NCBI GenBank assembly: GCA_017556705.1
Contig: JAFYMG010000014.1
Coordinates: 62,001-126,000, forward strand
Length of the DNA stretch: 64,000 bases
Origin: Paludibacteraceae bacterium
Lineage (GTDB): Bacteria > Bacteroidota > Bacteroidia > Bacteroidales > Paludibacteraceae
Direction of reading: 5' to 3'
Shown here piece by piece: positions 41,495 through 49,399 of this stretch; the stretch's first letter is position 1, and the number at the start of each line of letters is the position of its first letter. A program made the translations under genes and the position numbers. A model generated the notes under the pieces. That model worked only from the letters and a program-made list of their open reading frames with translations. It was not told the DNA's origin and made no database searches.

Positions 41495-43774
41495 ATGAGA
41501 AAAGTTCTATTATCGTTTGCGATAGCAGGTGTTAGTCTATCGCTTTATGCGCAAAACACGAGTGCACCAACAGTTGTATTAGAGGAAGATTTTTCACTCT
41601 GTACCGCGGGAACACCAGAAAAGCCAGACGCATTGAATATCGCACCGGGTACGAACTATGTGTATGAAGTGGATGCAGCCTATACCCACCAACCCCTTTG
41701 GTCAGGCTATTATGTATTCCAAGCCGGCGGTTGCGTAGCTATATCCGAATACGACTACTATGGTTACATGTACGGAGGACATATCTCTACTCCAGAGGCA
41801 GAACTATATGGTGAGGCTACCATCAGTTTCCGTGCTCGTCGTGCTGGTACAAGCCCTAATGCAGGCAAACTGGACTTATCCCTATGCGACAACACCTCTG
41901 GCCGTTTGGAGTCTGTGGAGTTTGATCTCACGACCGAATGGAAAGACTTCACATGGACTAGTAGCAAAGGCACCTTCAACAATAAGAACATCTTCCAGTT
42001 TTGCACAGTAGATGGCACTATCTTGATAGATGATATTAAGGTTACGCGCGTGCGCAATCGCACACCTGGCGTGGTAGCTAACATGCCAAAAAACAACTCT
42101 GCAACTGAGTTCGTAGCCAACTGGCAACGCAGCCAAGTGGCAGACATAGACGGATATTTGTTCACGGTATGGTATAAGGATATGCCTGAGGAAGAGATTA
42201 GCGGTACTCTGTCTTACGACTTTGAGAGCATCCAGGTGAAAGCGGATGGAAAGACCATCGACACCGATAATCCTGACTATCCAGCGGGTTGGAGCATAGA
42301 TGTGTCTAGCCAAGGTAGCCAAGACATGTGCACAACCAAAGGCAATTATAAATCGGGCAAACAAGCCATCCATTTTGATGCAGGAGGCGACTATATCTTG
42401 ACTCCAGAGACACCTGCACCTATCCATAAAATCAGTTTCTGGGTGAAGCCTAGCAGCATGGCTGAAGAGGAGTACAACTATTCGATGGTGGGTGTACATG
42501 TCAAGAATATGGATGGCAAGTGGGAAGCAATAGCTAATCTCCCTAACTATTGGATGGAAAAGAATGGCGGATACCTCACTTTTGAAGGAGATGAAATAGG
42601 CAATTACGTCACTCAAGTGAAATTAGAATGCGTAGGTTCGTATGGCATCACATTTGCCATAGATGATATCACATTGGAATACCAAACACAAGCCTTGCCT
42701 GTCCAATGGATCACCGATAGTCTGGTGGTAGATACCTTCTGCGTAGTCAGCGATATTGACCCAACGAAAGACTACTTCTACCATGTCAAGGTCAAAGAAG
42801 GCGATATGATATCCGAACAGAGTGAAGACATTTGGGTGGATGGTATCCAAGGGGTGACTCCTGTGGCATTGCCAGCATCGGAGGTAACAGAGAATAGTTT
42901 CACCGCTAATTGGGAGAAGAACTATCATGCAGATAGTTACACACTCAATATCCTACAGACTACCACGACCAAACGAGACAACGAAGAGGTCGTGATACTA
43001 GAAGAGGACTTCAGCGGTATCAAAGATGGTACCTTCGACAATCCAGGTTTCTCATGGGATTTGGTACATAGCCTGAGTGCGAATGGTCAAAGCGAGCACG
43101 ATTGGTTGCTTACCTACCCTCGTTGGGTTGTGGGTATGGCAGGTAGTCAAGGTCCTAACTACTACAGCGGCAAGGCAGGCTTGGTCGTAGGTCCTGAAAT
43201 GAAGTTTGGCAACAATGCAGTCAAAGTATCGTTCAAGGCCTACAACAAGGTGCCTGGCGACCGCCTTTGGGTGATGATCATCAAGGACCACGAAGCAGCA
43301 CAAGCGGAGATAGGTATGCCTGTAGCCTTTAGTGCAACAGCAAGTGGGTATATTACAGATTCGGTAGTATTGTCGGGTATGGACTTTGGCAACACTCCGC
43401 TACATGTGGCATTTATGAGCGAGCAAGGCGAGTACTATGTGGATGATATCAAGATATCCTTCATCGTACCACAAGCAGGAACATTGGTAGAGATTCCATA
43501 TAAGACGATTGATGTAACGGACACTTCATATACCTTTACTGACTTGCCAGAAGGCATTACAGATTATGCGTATAATGTAATGGTGAAACGCACCAAAGAC
43601 TTCTATACCTATACTTCTAACTATTCTAACACTATTGAAGTCAAACTAGTTAGTACAGATATAGAGGAGATTACAACCCAAGAAAGCAACACCCAGAAAC
43701 TCCTACATAATGGTCAAATCCTCATCCATCGTGATGGTAAGACATATAGCGTGATGGGAGTGGAGATAAAATAG
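41495..43774 (+). CDS. Secreted multidomain protein with fibronectin-like modules and a C-terminal sorting-type tail
   Basis: 759 residues: signal peptide (MRKVLLSFAIAGVSLSLYA), then two jelly-roll-like regions each starting VVLEEDFS or VILEEDFS (about 25 and 490), fibronectin type III-like linkers (FVANWQRSQVADIDGYLFTVWY; FTANWEKNYHADSYTLNI), and a C-terminal segment TDIEEITTQ...KLLHNGQILIHRDGKTYSVMGVEIK written here in parts: KLLHNGQILI, HRDGKTYSVMG. The same tail type ends the amylase at 55.5 kb. This looks like a Bacteroidales type 9-like sorting tail, so surface or secreted. Follows argH by 28 nt but is functionally unrelated. Confidence 0.8.
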   Translation: MRKVLLSFAIAGVSLSLYAQNTSAPTVVLEEDFSLCTAGTPEKPDALNIAPGTNYVYEVDAAYTHQPLWSGYYVFQAGGCVAISEYDYYGYMYGGHISTPEAELYGEATISFRARRAGTSPNAGKLDLSLCDNTSGRLESVEFDLTTEWKDFTWTSSKGTFNNKNIFQFCTVDGTILIDDIKVTRVRNRTPGVVANMPKNNSATEFVANWQRSQVADIDGYLFTVWYKDMPEEEISGTLSYDFESIQVKADGKTIDTDNPDYPAGWSIDVSSQGSQDMCTTKGNYKSGKQAIHFDAGGDYILTPETPAPIHKISFWVKPSSMAEEEYNYSMVGVHVKNMDGKWEAIANLPNYWMEKNGGYLTFEGDEIGNYVTQVKLECVGSYGITFAIDDITLEYQTQALPVQWITDSLVVDTFCVVSDIDPTKDYFYHVKVKEGDMISEQSEDIWVDGIQGVTPVALPASEVTENSFTANWEKNYHADSYTLNILQTTTTKRDNEEVVILEEDFSGIKDGTFDNPGFSWDLVHSLSANGQSEHDWLLTYPRWVVGMAGSQGPNYYSGKAGLVVGPEMKFGNNAVKVSFKAYNKVPGDRLWVMIIKDHEAAQAEIGMPVAFSATASGYITDSVVLSGMDFGNTPLHVAFMSEQGEYYVDDIKISFIVPQAGTLVEIPYKTIDVTDTSYTFTDLPEGITDYAYNVMVKRTKDFYTYTSNYSNTIEVKLVSTDIEEITTQESNTQKLLHNGQILIHRDGKTYSVMGVEIK

Positions 43775-43781
43775 TAGCCCA

Positions 43782-44684
43782 ATGATTACCCTAATCATTT
43801 GTACATATAATCGCGAGAAGTATATCGGTCCGCTGTTGGATAGTATCGCTAAGAATGACTATCCAACAACGGATTACGAAATTGTGTTGGTGGACAACAA
43901 CTGCACCGACAATACGCATGGAGTGTGCGAGCAGTTTACCGCAGCGCATCCTGAAGTGACATTACGCTATGTGATAGAATCCGAACAAGGATTGTCTGCG
44001 GCTCGCAATAAAGGTATCAAAGAGGCAAAAGGGGATATTATCATCTATATAGATGATGATGCGTTGGTGGATAGCGATTATATTCGTATCTATGCAGAGC
44101 ATTTTGCCGTGCATCCTGATACAATGGCGGCAGGTGGTCCGATAGAACCACTATATGAGACCAAAGAACCTTCATGGATGTCGCCTTATACAAAAGCCCT
44201 ATTGACGGCATGGATGAACTATGGCACTCAAGTAAGAGAGTACCCTAATGGTCGCTATCCGGGTGGTGGTAATGCGGCGTATCGGAAAGATGTATTTGAG
44301 AGAGTAGGGCTATTTAATACCGAATTGGGCAGAAAGGGCAATTTGCTTTTAGCTTCAGAAGAAAAAGATATCTTCGATAAGATGAAAGCATTGGGCATGA
44401 AGGTGCTCTACCTCCCTACTCCTGTACTCCACCATTGCATTCCTCAGACGAAATTAGAGGAAGACTATTTCAATCGCCTAACCCTACAGATTGGTCGTAG
44501 CGAGCGTATGCGCACACGCGCAATATCAAAAGGTAAATATCTCTCTCGATTGGCTTCAGAGGTAGTGAAGTGGGGAGGAACATTGGCATTGCTAAGTATC
44601 TACACCCTACAAGGCCACCCTATGAAAGGCTGGAAACTAGTCCTTTTTCGCAAAAATGTGACCGCTGGACTGCTTGGATGGTAG
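43782..44684 (+). CDS. Family 2 glycosyltransferase
   Basis: 300 residues. GT-A fold: LIICTYNREKYIGPLLDSI, VDNNCTDNT, AARNKGIKEAKGDIIIYIDDDALV with the DxD metal site, and acceptor-side EEKDIFDKM. One C-terminal amphipathic or membrane stretch (WGGTLALLSIYTL). It transfers a sugar from a nucleotide donor, probably on envelope glycans; donor and acceptor are unknown. It starts 7 nt after the surface protein. Immediately after its stop comes an 11-bp array; no hairpin terminator separates it from the convergent licD gene. Confidence 0.9.
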   Translation: MITLIICTYNREKYIGPLLDSIAKNDYPTTDYEIVLVDNNCTDNTHGVCEQFTAAHPEVTLRYVIESEQGLSAARNKGIKEAKGDIIIYIDDDALVDSDYIRIYAEHFAVHPDTMAAGGPIEPLYETKEPSWMSPYTKALLTAWMNYGTQVREYPNGRYPGGGNAAYRKDVFERVGLFNTELGRKGNLLLASEEKDIFDKMKALGMKVLYLPTPVLHHCIPQTKLEEDYFNRLTLQIGRSERMRTRAISKGKYLSRLASEVVKWGGTLALLSIYTLQGHPMKGWKLVLFRKNVTAGLLGW

Positions 44685-44688
44685 TCTA

Positions 44689-44743
44689 ATAGTGTGGTTA
44701 TTGTATGGTTATTGTGTGGTAATAGTGTGGTGCTGGTAGGGAA
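44689..44743 (+). repeat. 11-bp tandem array after the GT2 gene
   Basis: ATAGTGTGGTT, ATTGTATGGTT, ATTGTGTGGTA, ATAGTGTGGTG and a weaker CTGGTAGGGAA: strict 11-bp spacing, starting 5 nt after the stop codon. Confidence 0.85.
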
Positions 44744-44767
44744 TTTTACACAGCATATAGGTGGTTA

Positions 44768-45469
44768 CTAAAAGAACTTTCTATAACTGCGTTCTGCAGT
44801 ATGGATAATACGTGTCTTATAATCTTTTGCGTTCCAGTTTTTGATAGGTGTCATGTATGAGTCGGAATATATAGCACGCAACCACTCATCCGTTTTGATA
44901 GGCATATAGACTTGGAGTCCCAAGAAATCACGTTTCTCAAATTCCGAAATAGGAACATAACTTCGGTCACAAGGAAAACCATCTGTAGCATTGGCTTCTT
45001 TCCACTCTTTCGTTTCGTGTTTGCGGGCAATGATGCTATAGTAGTCTTCACCTTCTTGGAAATAGTAGAAGATGTCTAAGTGCAGTTTGCGGTAGATATA
45101 TGTCTCCTCAAAAACTTGATCATTACTCAACACGCTTTGGCGGTGCAGTTGGAAACCCGCTTTAGCCATCTGTTCGTGTAAGTCGGAGGGTATCTGATTA
45201 GCCAATACACCTAAGTCTATATCCGGGTCGTAGGAAATAAATCCCTTGTCGCGATAAGCACCCAAAAGTGCCCCGTAGGTGAGGAATGCTGGTATGTGCA
45301 TGGCTTCAAATACCTTAGTGGCTTCATCCAGCATCTGCAAACCATTCTTACGCATGCGTCGCGACTGAATGGCAAACTTGACACGATTGATGTATTCAAC
45401 AATCAGTTGATAAATACCTAATAGCAGGGCTATTTTAACGAGCAAGTCTCTCATAAATGTGATGCGCAA
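44768..45469 (-). CDS. licD: LicD-family phosphotransferase
   Basis: 233 residues; MRDLL five codons in is an alternative start. The LicD nucleotidyltransferase-like core is visible: FLTYGALLGAYRDKGFISYDPDIDLGVLA (metal DxD in DPDID) and HLDIFYYFQEGE. LicD proteins transfer phosphocholine, or other phospho-alcohols, from CDP-linked donors to glycans. The start overlaps the previous gene by 35 nt, and the cytidylyltransferase fusion upstream would make the donor. The C-terminus faces the GT2 gene. Acceptor and transferred group are unknown. Confidence 0.88.
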   Translation of the reverse strand: MRITFMRDLLVKIALLLGIYQLIVEYINRVKFAIQSRRMRKNGLQMLDEATKVFEAMHIPAFLTYGALLGAYRDKGFISYDPDIDLGVLANQIPSDLHEQMAKAGFQLHRQSVLSNDQVFEETYIYRKLHLDIFYYFQEGEDYYSIIARKHETKEWKEANATDGFPCDRSYVPISEFEKRDFLGLQVYMPIKTDEWLRAIYSDSYMTPIKNWNAKDYKTRIIHTAERSYRKFF

Positions 45470-46337
45470 AATAAATGTCGTGTAAACCTAAACCTATGTT
45501 GTATGCGATGATTCGCTCTTTATCTGAAAGGCGTGCAGGAATTTGATGAAGTAGTACCTCGCTGAGTTCGTTGAACTGTTTGAATTGATTAAAATACTTG
45601 AATCCAGACACATGAGCGGTATCATCAGCAAAGATATGGTCAAAGAACAAATCACAATTTTGGAATCCGCGCGTGTGAATAGGAACAAGGAGTACGCCTT
45701 CTTTGTATAGTTCATTGTTTTCGCAGAAGAGGGATGGCATCTCTGTTACAGCAGAAACGATGACATCGGAGTCTTGGATAAGTTCTTCGTGACTATCCAC
45801 TATCTCAAAGTGCACCTGGGTATGTGCAGCAAATAATTGGGTGAACTGCTCGGCCTGTTGTTTGTATCTCAGTAGTTTGCAGGTGATGGGTTTGGCTGTA
45901 GGAAGGATGGCTAATAGACATTGCATAGTGGCTATTGCTGTACTTCCTAATCCCACAAAGGCATAAGTGCTGGCTGTAGAGGATTGTAGTGTTTGAATGG
46001 CTAATGCGGCTACAGCGCCCGTCCGCATTTGCGTAATCCAGTCTGCATCCATAAATGATAACAATTCTCCTGTGGATGCTTGATATAATAATAAATCTGA
46101 GTGCAATGAAGGTTTCTTTCCTGCAATACGAGATACAATTTTTACACCAAATCGATCATAACTTTGGGGTAATAGACAAGGCATGGTGTTAAAGAAGTCA
46201 TTGCCTTGAGGATGCAAACTGATTTTAGGAGGCAGTTGTGCATCGTATTTCAGGCAAAAAGCCTCCTTGACCCAATCCACACATTCTGCAGGGGAAATAC
46301 CTAAGTGGATAATATCTTCGTTGGTGATATGTCTCAT
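45435..46337 (-). CDS. Ornithine cyclodeaminase / mu-crystallin family oxidoreductase
   Basis: 300 residues. A Rossmann motif VGLGSTAIATMQ near residue 123, the family start region with the catalytic Lys in GVKIVSRIAGKKP, and MDADWITQMRTGAVAALAIQ match the ornithine cyclodeaminase superfamily. Members act as NAD(P)-dependent dehydrogenases or imine reductases on amino acids (cyclodeaminase, alanine dehydrogenase, SbnB). The gene overlaps both neighbours, so it is coupled to the cytidylyltransferase fusion and licD and likely supplies or modifies the amino group of the decoration. Its substrate cannot be read from sequence. Confidence 0.8.
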   Translation of the reverse strand: MRHITNEDIIHLGISPAECVDWVKEAFCLKYDAQLPPKISLHPQGNDFFNTMPCLLPQSYDRFGVKIVSRIAGKKPSLHSDLLLYQASTGELLSFMDADWITQMRTGAVAALAIQTLQSSTASTYAFVGLGSTAIATMQCLLAILPTAKPITCKLLRYKQQAEQFTQLFAAHTQVHFEIVDSHEELIQDSDVIVSAVTEMPSLFCENNELYKEGVLLVPIHTRGFQNCDLFFDHIFADDTAHVSGFKYFNQFKQFNELSEVLLHQIPARLSDKERIIAYNIGLGLHDIYFAHHIYERLAR

Positions 46338-48121
46338 AATGTTCGGAGTGCAGCGATGAGTTGGTTGTTATCCTTTGTATCACGGACTGCTATGCGTATG
46401 TATGGAGCATGGCACTTTGAAGTGCAATCCTTGATGAGGATATTATGTTTCTTTAGCAGTTGGATCGCTAACTCTCTTGGTGTATATGGAGGTAATACCT
46501 CGCAGAGCAGATAGTTAGCCTCGGATGGCACAACACGCAAATAGTTAATACTTTGCAATTCGCTAACAAAGCGAGTCCGTTCGCTGCGGAAGTCGTTCAT
46601 CGCTTGCTGGTATGGACGCTCGTATTTGCCCAAAATCTGCAAGAAGAACTCGGCAAAAGAGTTGATATTCCATATCGAAACAGAGCGGCGGAGATTAGCC
46701 ATTAGCATCGCATTGGAGGTTGCCAATATGCCCAATCGCAGACCGGGTACGCCGTATGACTTGGATATGCTTTTGATGACTACTAGGTTGCTATATTGCT
46801 CCAATATTTCATTCGTTATGAAAGTAGGGTGCTCGGTAGAGAAGTCAATAAAACTCTCATCTAAGATGAAGATGATATTGCGCTGTTGGCACCATTCTGC
46901 CAAACGCAAGCAGTTGGCATATGGGATGTAGTTACCTGTTGGGTTGTCGGGATTAATAAGCACGAGCGACCAAATCTTCTTGTCCTCAAAATATGCCATC
47001 AAATCGTCTGCGGTGTATGAGAAATCAGGCGCTACAGTTTCATATGCTACAACCTGCTCGGGCATCATGCGATTGGGGTACTCTTCGAAAGTTGGGCGAA
47101 CGATTCCCACTTTGCCAAGTACTTGTTCGAAGAGTACCTTGATGAGTTCGGCAGCACCATTGCCTACCACCATGTAGTCTTGCTTAACACCAAAGTCTTT
47201 GGCTGCCAATAGACTATTTACTCGTTGCCCAGATGGGTATTCGGTCAATAAGCGATTGAAACTGGCGGCTAGTTCGTCGCGCATGCGTTGGTTAGGGAAA
47301 TAGGGATTGACCAAATAGCAGAAGTCCAACATATGTGGATAGCGCCAATAACCACCATAGCGTGAGCATAGTAGGTCATATTGGTGGTCGGTGAAGATAG
47401 ATTCTGCTATGTCAAGGTCTTGGATATCATCAATTTCGTACCATTGCTCTCCTGTGAGGGGCAATGCACGCATACTGGAATTATCCAGCATAGTGATAAC
47501 GCGAAGGACTTGTTCGTAGTATTCGTTTTTGCCTAATGCCGTACAATATGCCTCCATGAATGGAACGTACATGTTGGCAGAGAACTGCTGCGAGAATTTA
47601 TATACATTGACCGTCTTGTAATAGGACGGAATCTCTTCGTATTTGAATTGGCTATTTGGAATGAAGCGTTGGATGCGATTCTCTTCGTCGATAGTGACTA
47701 CTGTACCGTCCATCCAACTCTCGTATTTATCCACCAATGCTAAGTCTGGATAAGGGTGATTGAGCAGTTTCTCAATGACAGCATCTTCCATGATGAGGTC
47801 TGACTCAAAGAGCAATGTGTCTTCTGTTGTCAAGTAATCTTTGGCGAGATAGAGCGAATAGATATTGTTGGTTTGGTCATAAACCGTATTTTCTACAAAC
47901 TCAATCGGGGTGTTGAAGGACAATGTTGCAAGATAGTCTTTGAGTTCTTGCGCTTTGTAGCCTACTACGAGTACAATACGCGATATAGATTGTTTATCCA
48001 ACTGGTGCAACAAACGGCTGATGAGTGTCTCGTGACCCACTTGAATCATACATTTGGTATTGCCTTTGGTCAATTCACCAAGGCGCTTGCCCATTCCTGC
48101 TGCTAAAATGACTGCTTGCAT
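46334..48121 (-). CDS. Nucleotidyltransferase fused to a CobD/HisC-like PLP enzyme
   Basis: 595 residues. Residues 1-240: NTP transferase of the LicC/phosphocholine cytidylyltransferase type (VILAAGMGKRLGELTKGNTKCM; FVENTVYDQTNNIYSLYLA; YEIDDIQDLDIAE). Residues 245-595: fold-type I PLP domain; LDFCYLVNPYFPNQ at its start and SKSYGVPGLRLG (PLP Lys454) recall threonine-phosphate decarboxylase CobD more than typical HisC. Read together it could make an aminoalkyl phosphate from a phospho-amino acid and activate it with CTP for LicD. No phosphonate genes (pepM, ppd) are nearby, so phosphonate use is unsupported. Overlaps the next gene by 4 nt. Confidence 0.85.
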   Translation of the reverse strand: MQAVILAAGMGKRLGELTKGNTKCMIQVGHETLISRLLHQLDKQSISRIVLVVGYKAQELKDYLATLSFNTPIEFVENTVYDQTNNIYSLYLAKDYLTTEDTLLFESDLIMEDAVIEKLLNHPYPDLALVDKYESWMDGTVVTIDEENRIQRFIPNSQFKYEEIPSYYKTVNVYKFSQQFSANMYVPFMEAYCTALGKNEYYEQVLRVITMLDNSSMRALPLTGEQWYEIDDIQDLDIAESIFTDHQYDLLCSRYGGYWRYPHMLDFCYLVNPYFPNQRMRDELAASFNRLLTEYPSGQRVNSLLAAKDFGVKQDYMVVGNGAAELIKVLFEQVLGKVGIVRPTFEEYPNRMMPEQVVAYETVAPDFSYTADDLMAYFEDKKIWSLVLINPDNPTGNYIPYANCLRLAEWCQQRNIIFILDESFIDFSTEHPTFITNEILEQYSNLVVIKSISKSYGVPGLRLGILATSNAMLMANLRRSVSIWNINSFAEFFLQILGKYERPYQQAMNDFRSERTRFVSELQSINYLRVVPSEANYLLCEVLPPYTPRELAIQLLKKHNILIKDCTSKCHAPYIRIAVRDTKDNNQLIAALRTL

Positions 48122-48127
48122 AGTCGT

Positions 48128-48838
48128 TTATATATCTTCTTTGAATGTTATTTTCTTGTTTTGTTCTTCTCCTTCAACAATGCAGATTGGCACCTGAGGC
48201 ATATGCTCATGCACTATACCGCAATCGTCGGTTGCTGGCAAATGGCATGCAGAGCATGCCTGTACATCGTAAATATCGGCTCCAAGCGCCTTGGCATATG
48301 CCTCGGCTATTAGCTCCAAGCGGAAGGCTTGCGGTGTCTGTGCACGCATGATGGTGGAGCGTTGTGGAATACGGGCAACTTTACTATCTGCCATCTCATA
48401 GACCGTATCGGTACTTGGGATCGCTACCGTCACCGCTTCATGTTCTTCGAGCGCTTCGCATACACGAGCAATAATGTCTTGACTGACAAATGGACGCGCA
48501 GCATCGTGGAGAAGGAGGTTGGTTGTTGGTGTATGGTGTAAAGTGTAAGGTGTAAAGGCACGGATTGCATTTACACTAGATTCCCAACGCTCTTTGCCGC
48601 CAGGGATGATGTGGCGGACCTTTTGCCACGCGTTGGCAAGGAGCATTTGCTCGGCATGGACAATATAATCGGGGTGCATGACAATGCATACCTCGTCAAT
48701 ATGAGGCGATTGCTCGAAGGCACCAACTGCGTGCTCCAAGACACTCTTGCCATCTTGTAATGGCAACAACTGCTTAGGAGTATTACCTCCGACGCGTGCT
48801 CCTATACCTCCTGCTAATATGACTGCGATATTTCTCAT
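48128..48838 (-). CDS. ispD: IspD/TarI-type cytidylyltransferase with an in-frame repeat
   Basis: 236 residues. AVILAGGIGARVGGNTPKQLLPL, the LLLHDAARPFV segment, IPSTDTVY, and the C-terminal KKITFKEDI are IspD/TarI features. IspD makes CDP-methylerythritol in the MEP isoprenoid path, and ispG in the same transcript supports that; TarI-type ribitol-phosphate cytidylyltransferase is the alternative given licD nearby. Residues about 100-112 (AFTPYTLHHTPTTN) are encoded by a 7-bp array (48521-48555) and are extra to the family. Six nt upstream of the fusion gene. Confidence 0.85.
   Translation of the reverse strand: MRNIAVILAGGIGARVGGNTPKQLLPLQDGKSVLEHAVGAFEQSPHIDEVCIVMHPDYIVHAEQMLLANAWQKVRHIIPGGKERWESSVNAIRAFTPYTLHHTPTTNLLLHDAARPFVSQDIIARVCEALEEHEAVTVAIPSTDTVYEMADSKVARIPQRSTIMRAQTPQAFRLELIAEAYAKALGADIYDVQACSACHLPATDDCGIVHEHMPQVPICIVEGEEQNKKITFKEDI
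48521..48555 (-). repeat. 7-bp array inside ispD
   Basis: On the coding strand: TTACACC TTACACT, then TTACACC ATACACC, then AACAACC. Five 7-mers in frame; nearly the same array occurs between genes at 33794-33821. This unit has no stop in any frame. Confidence 0.85.
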
Positions 48839-48855
48839 TGCCTTTAACCTCTAAC

Positions 48856-49356
48856 CTATTCGCCTTTCGCTTCCAGAATCATCTCGCATAGTTCGCGGAT
48901 GGCGCCATCGCCGCCGTTTTTGGTGAGATGGATGATGCCAGGGACAGCTTTGACTACAGCTACGGCGTTGGCGGGGCATGCGGCTACGCCTGCATGTTGG
49001 AGGAGGTCGAGGTCATTGACATCGTCGCCTACAAAGCAGACATTCTCCAATGTGATACCCAACTCCTTGCAAATCTCGTTGGCTGCATCCAGTTTAGTCA
49101 TCTTTACACCATCTACTACGCGACCAACGCCTGTGTAAATATATTCCAACCCGAGTTTTTGTCCGCGTTTCTTGCCAATAGCAGTATTTTCACTGGTAAG
49201 AATACCGCAAGGAATCCCCGCCTTGCGTAAGAGGACAATACCCATGCCATCATATACGCAAAAACGCTTGAATTCATCGCCACTCTCGGTGTAGTACATA
49301 CCGCCATCGGTCATACAACCATCTACGTCGGTAAGGAATAGTTTGATATCTTTCAT
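48856..49356 (-). CDS. kdsC: KdsC-type HAD phosphatase
   Basis: 166 residues. HAD motif I DVDGCMTDG at residues 10-18, motif II TSEN, and motif III/IV GDDVNDLDLL. This size without a cap domain is typical of KdsC, which removes the phosphate from KDO-8-phosphate in lipid A core synthesis; similar phosphatases act on other sugar-acid phosphates. It lies 17 nt upstream of ispD and 43 nt downstream of ispG. Confidence 0.88.
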   Translation of the reverse strand: MKDIKLFLTDVDGCMTDGGMYYTESGDEFKRFCVYDGMGIVLLRKAGIPCGILTSENTAIGKKRGQKLGLEYIYTGVGRVVDGVKMTKLDAANEICKELGITLENVCFVGDDVNDLDLLQHAGVAACPANAVAVVKAVPGIIHLTKNGGDGAIRELCEMILEAKGE

Positions 49357-49399
49357 TTTATTCTATTGCTAACTCAATTAGTGTATGTTGAATTACTAA

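Noticed and set aside
46334-48121. Phosphonate (aminoethylphosphonate) activation by the fusion protein
   Set aside because: No pepM or ppd gene in the window, and the PLP domain looks more like CobD than an AEP transaminase; kept only as a remote alternative.
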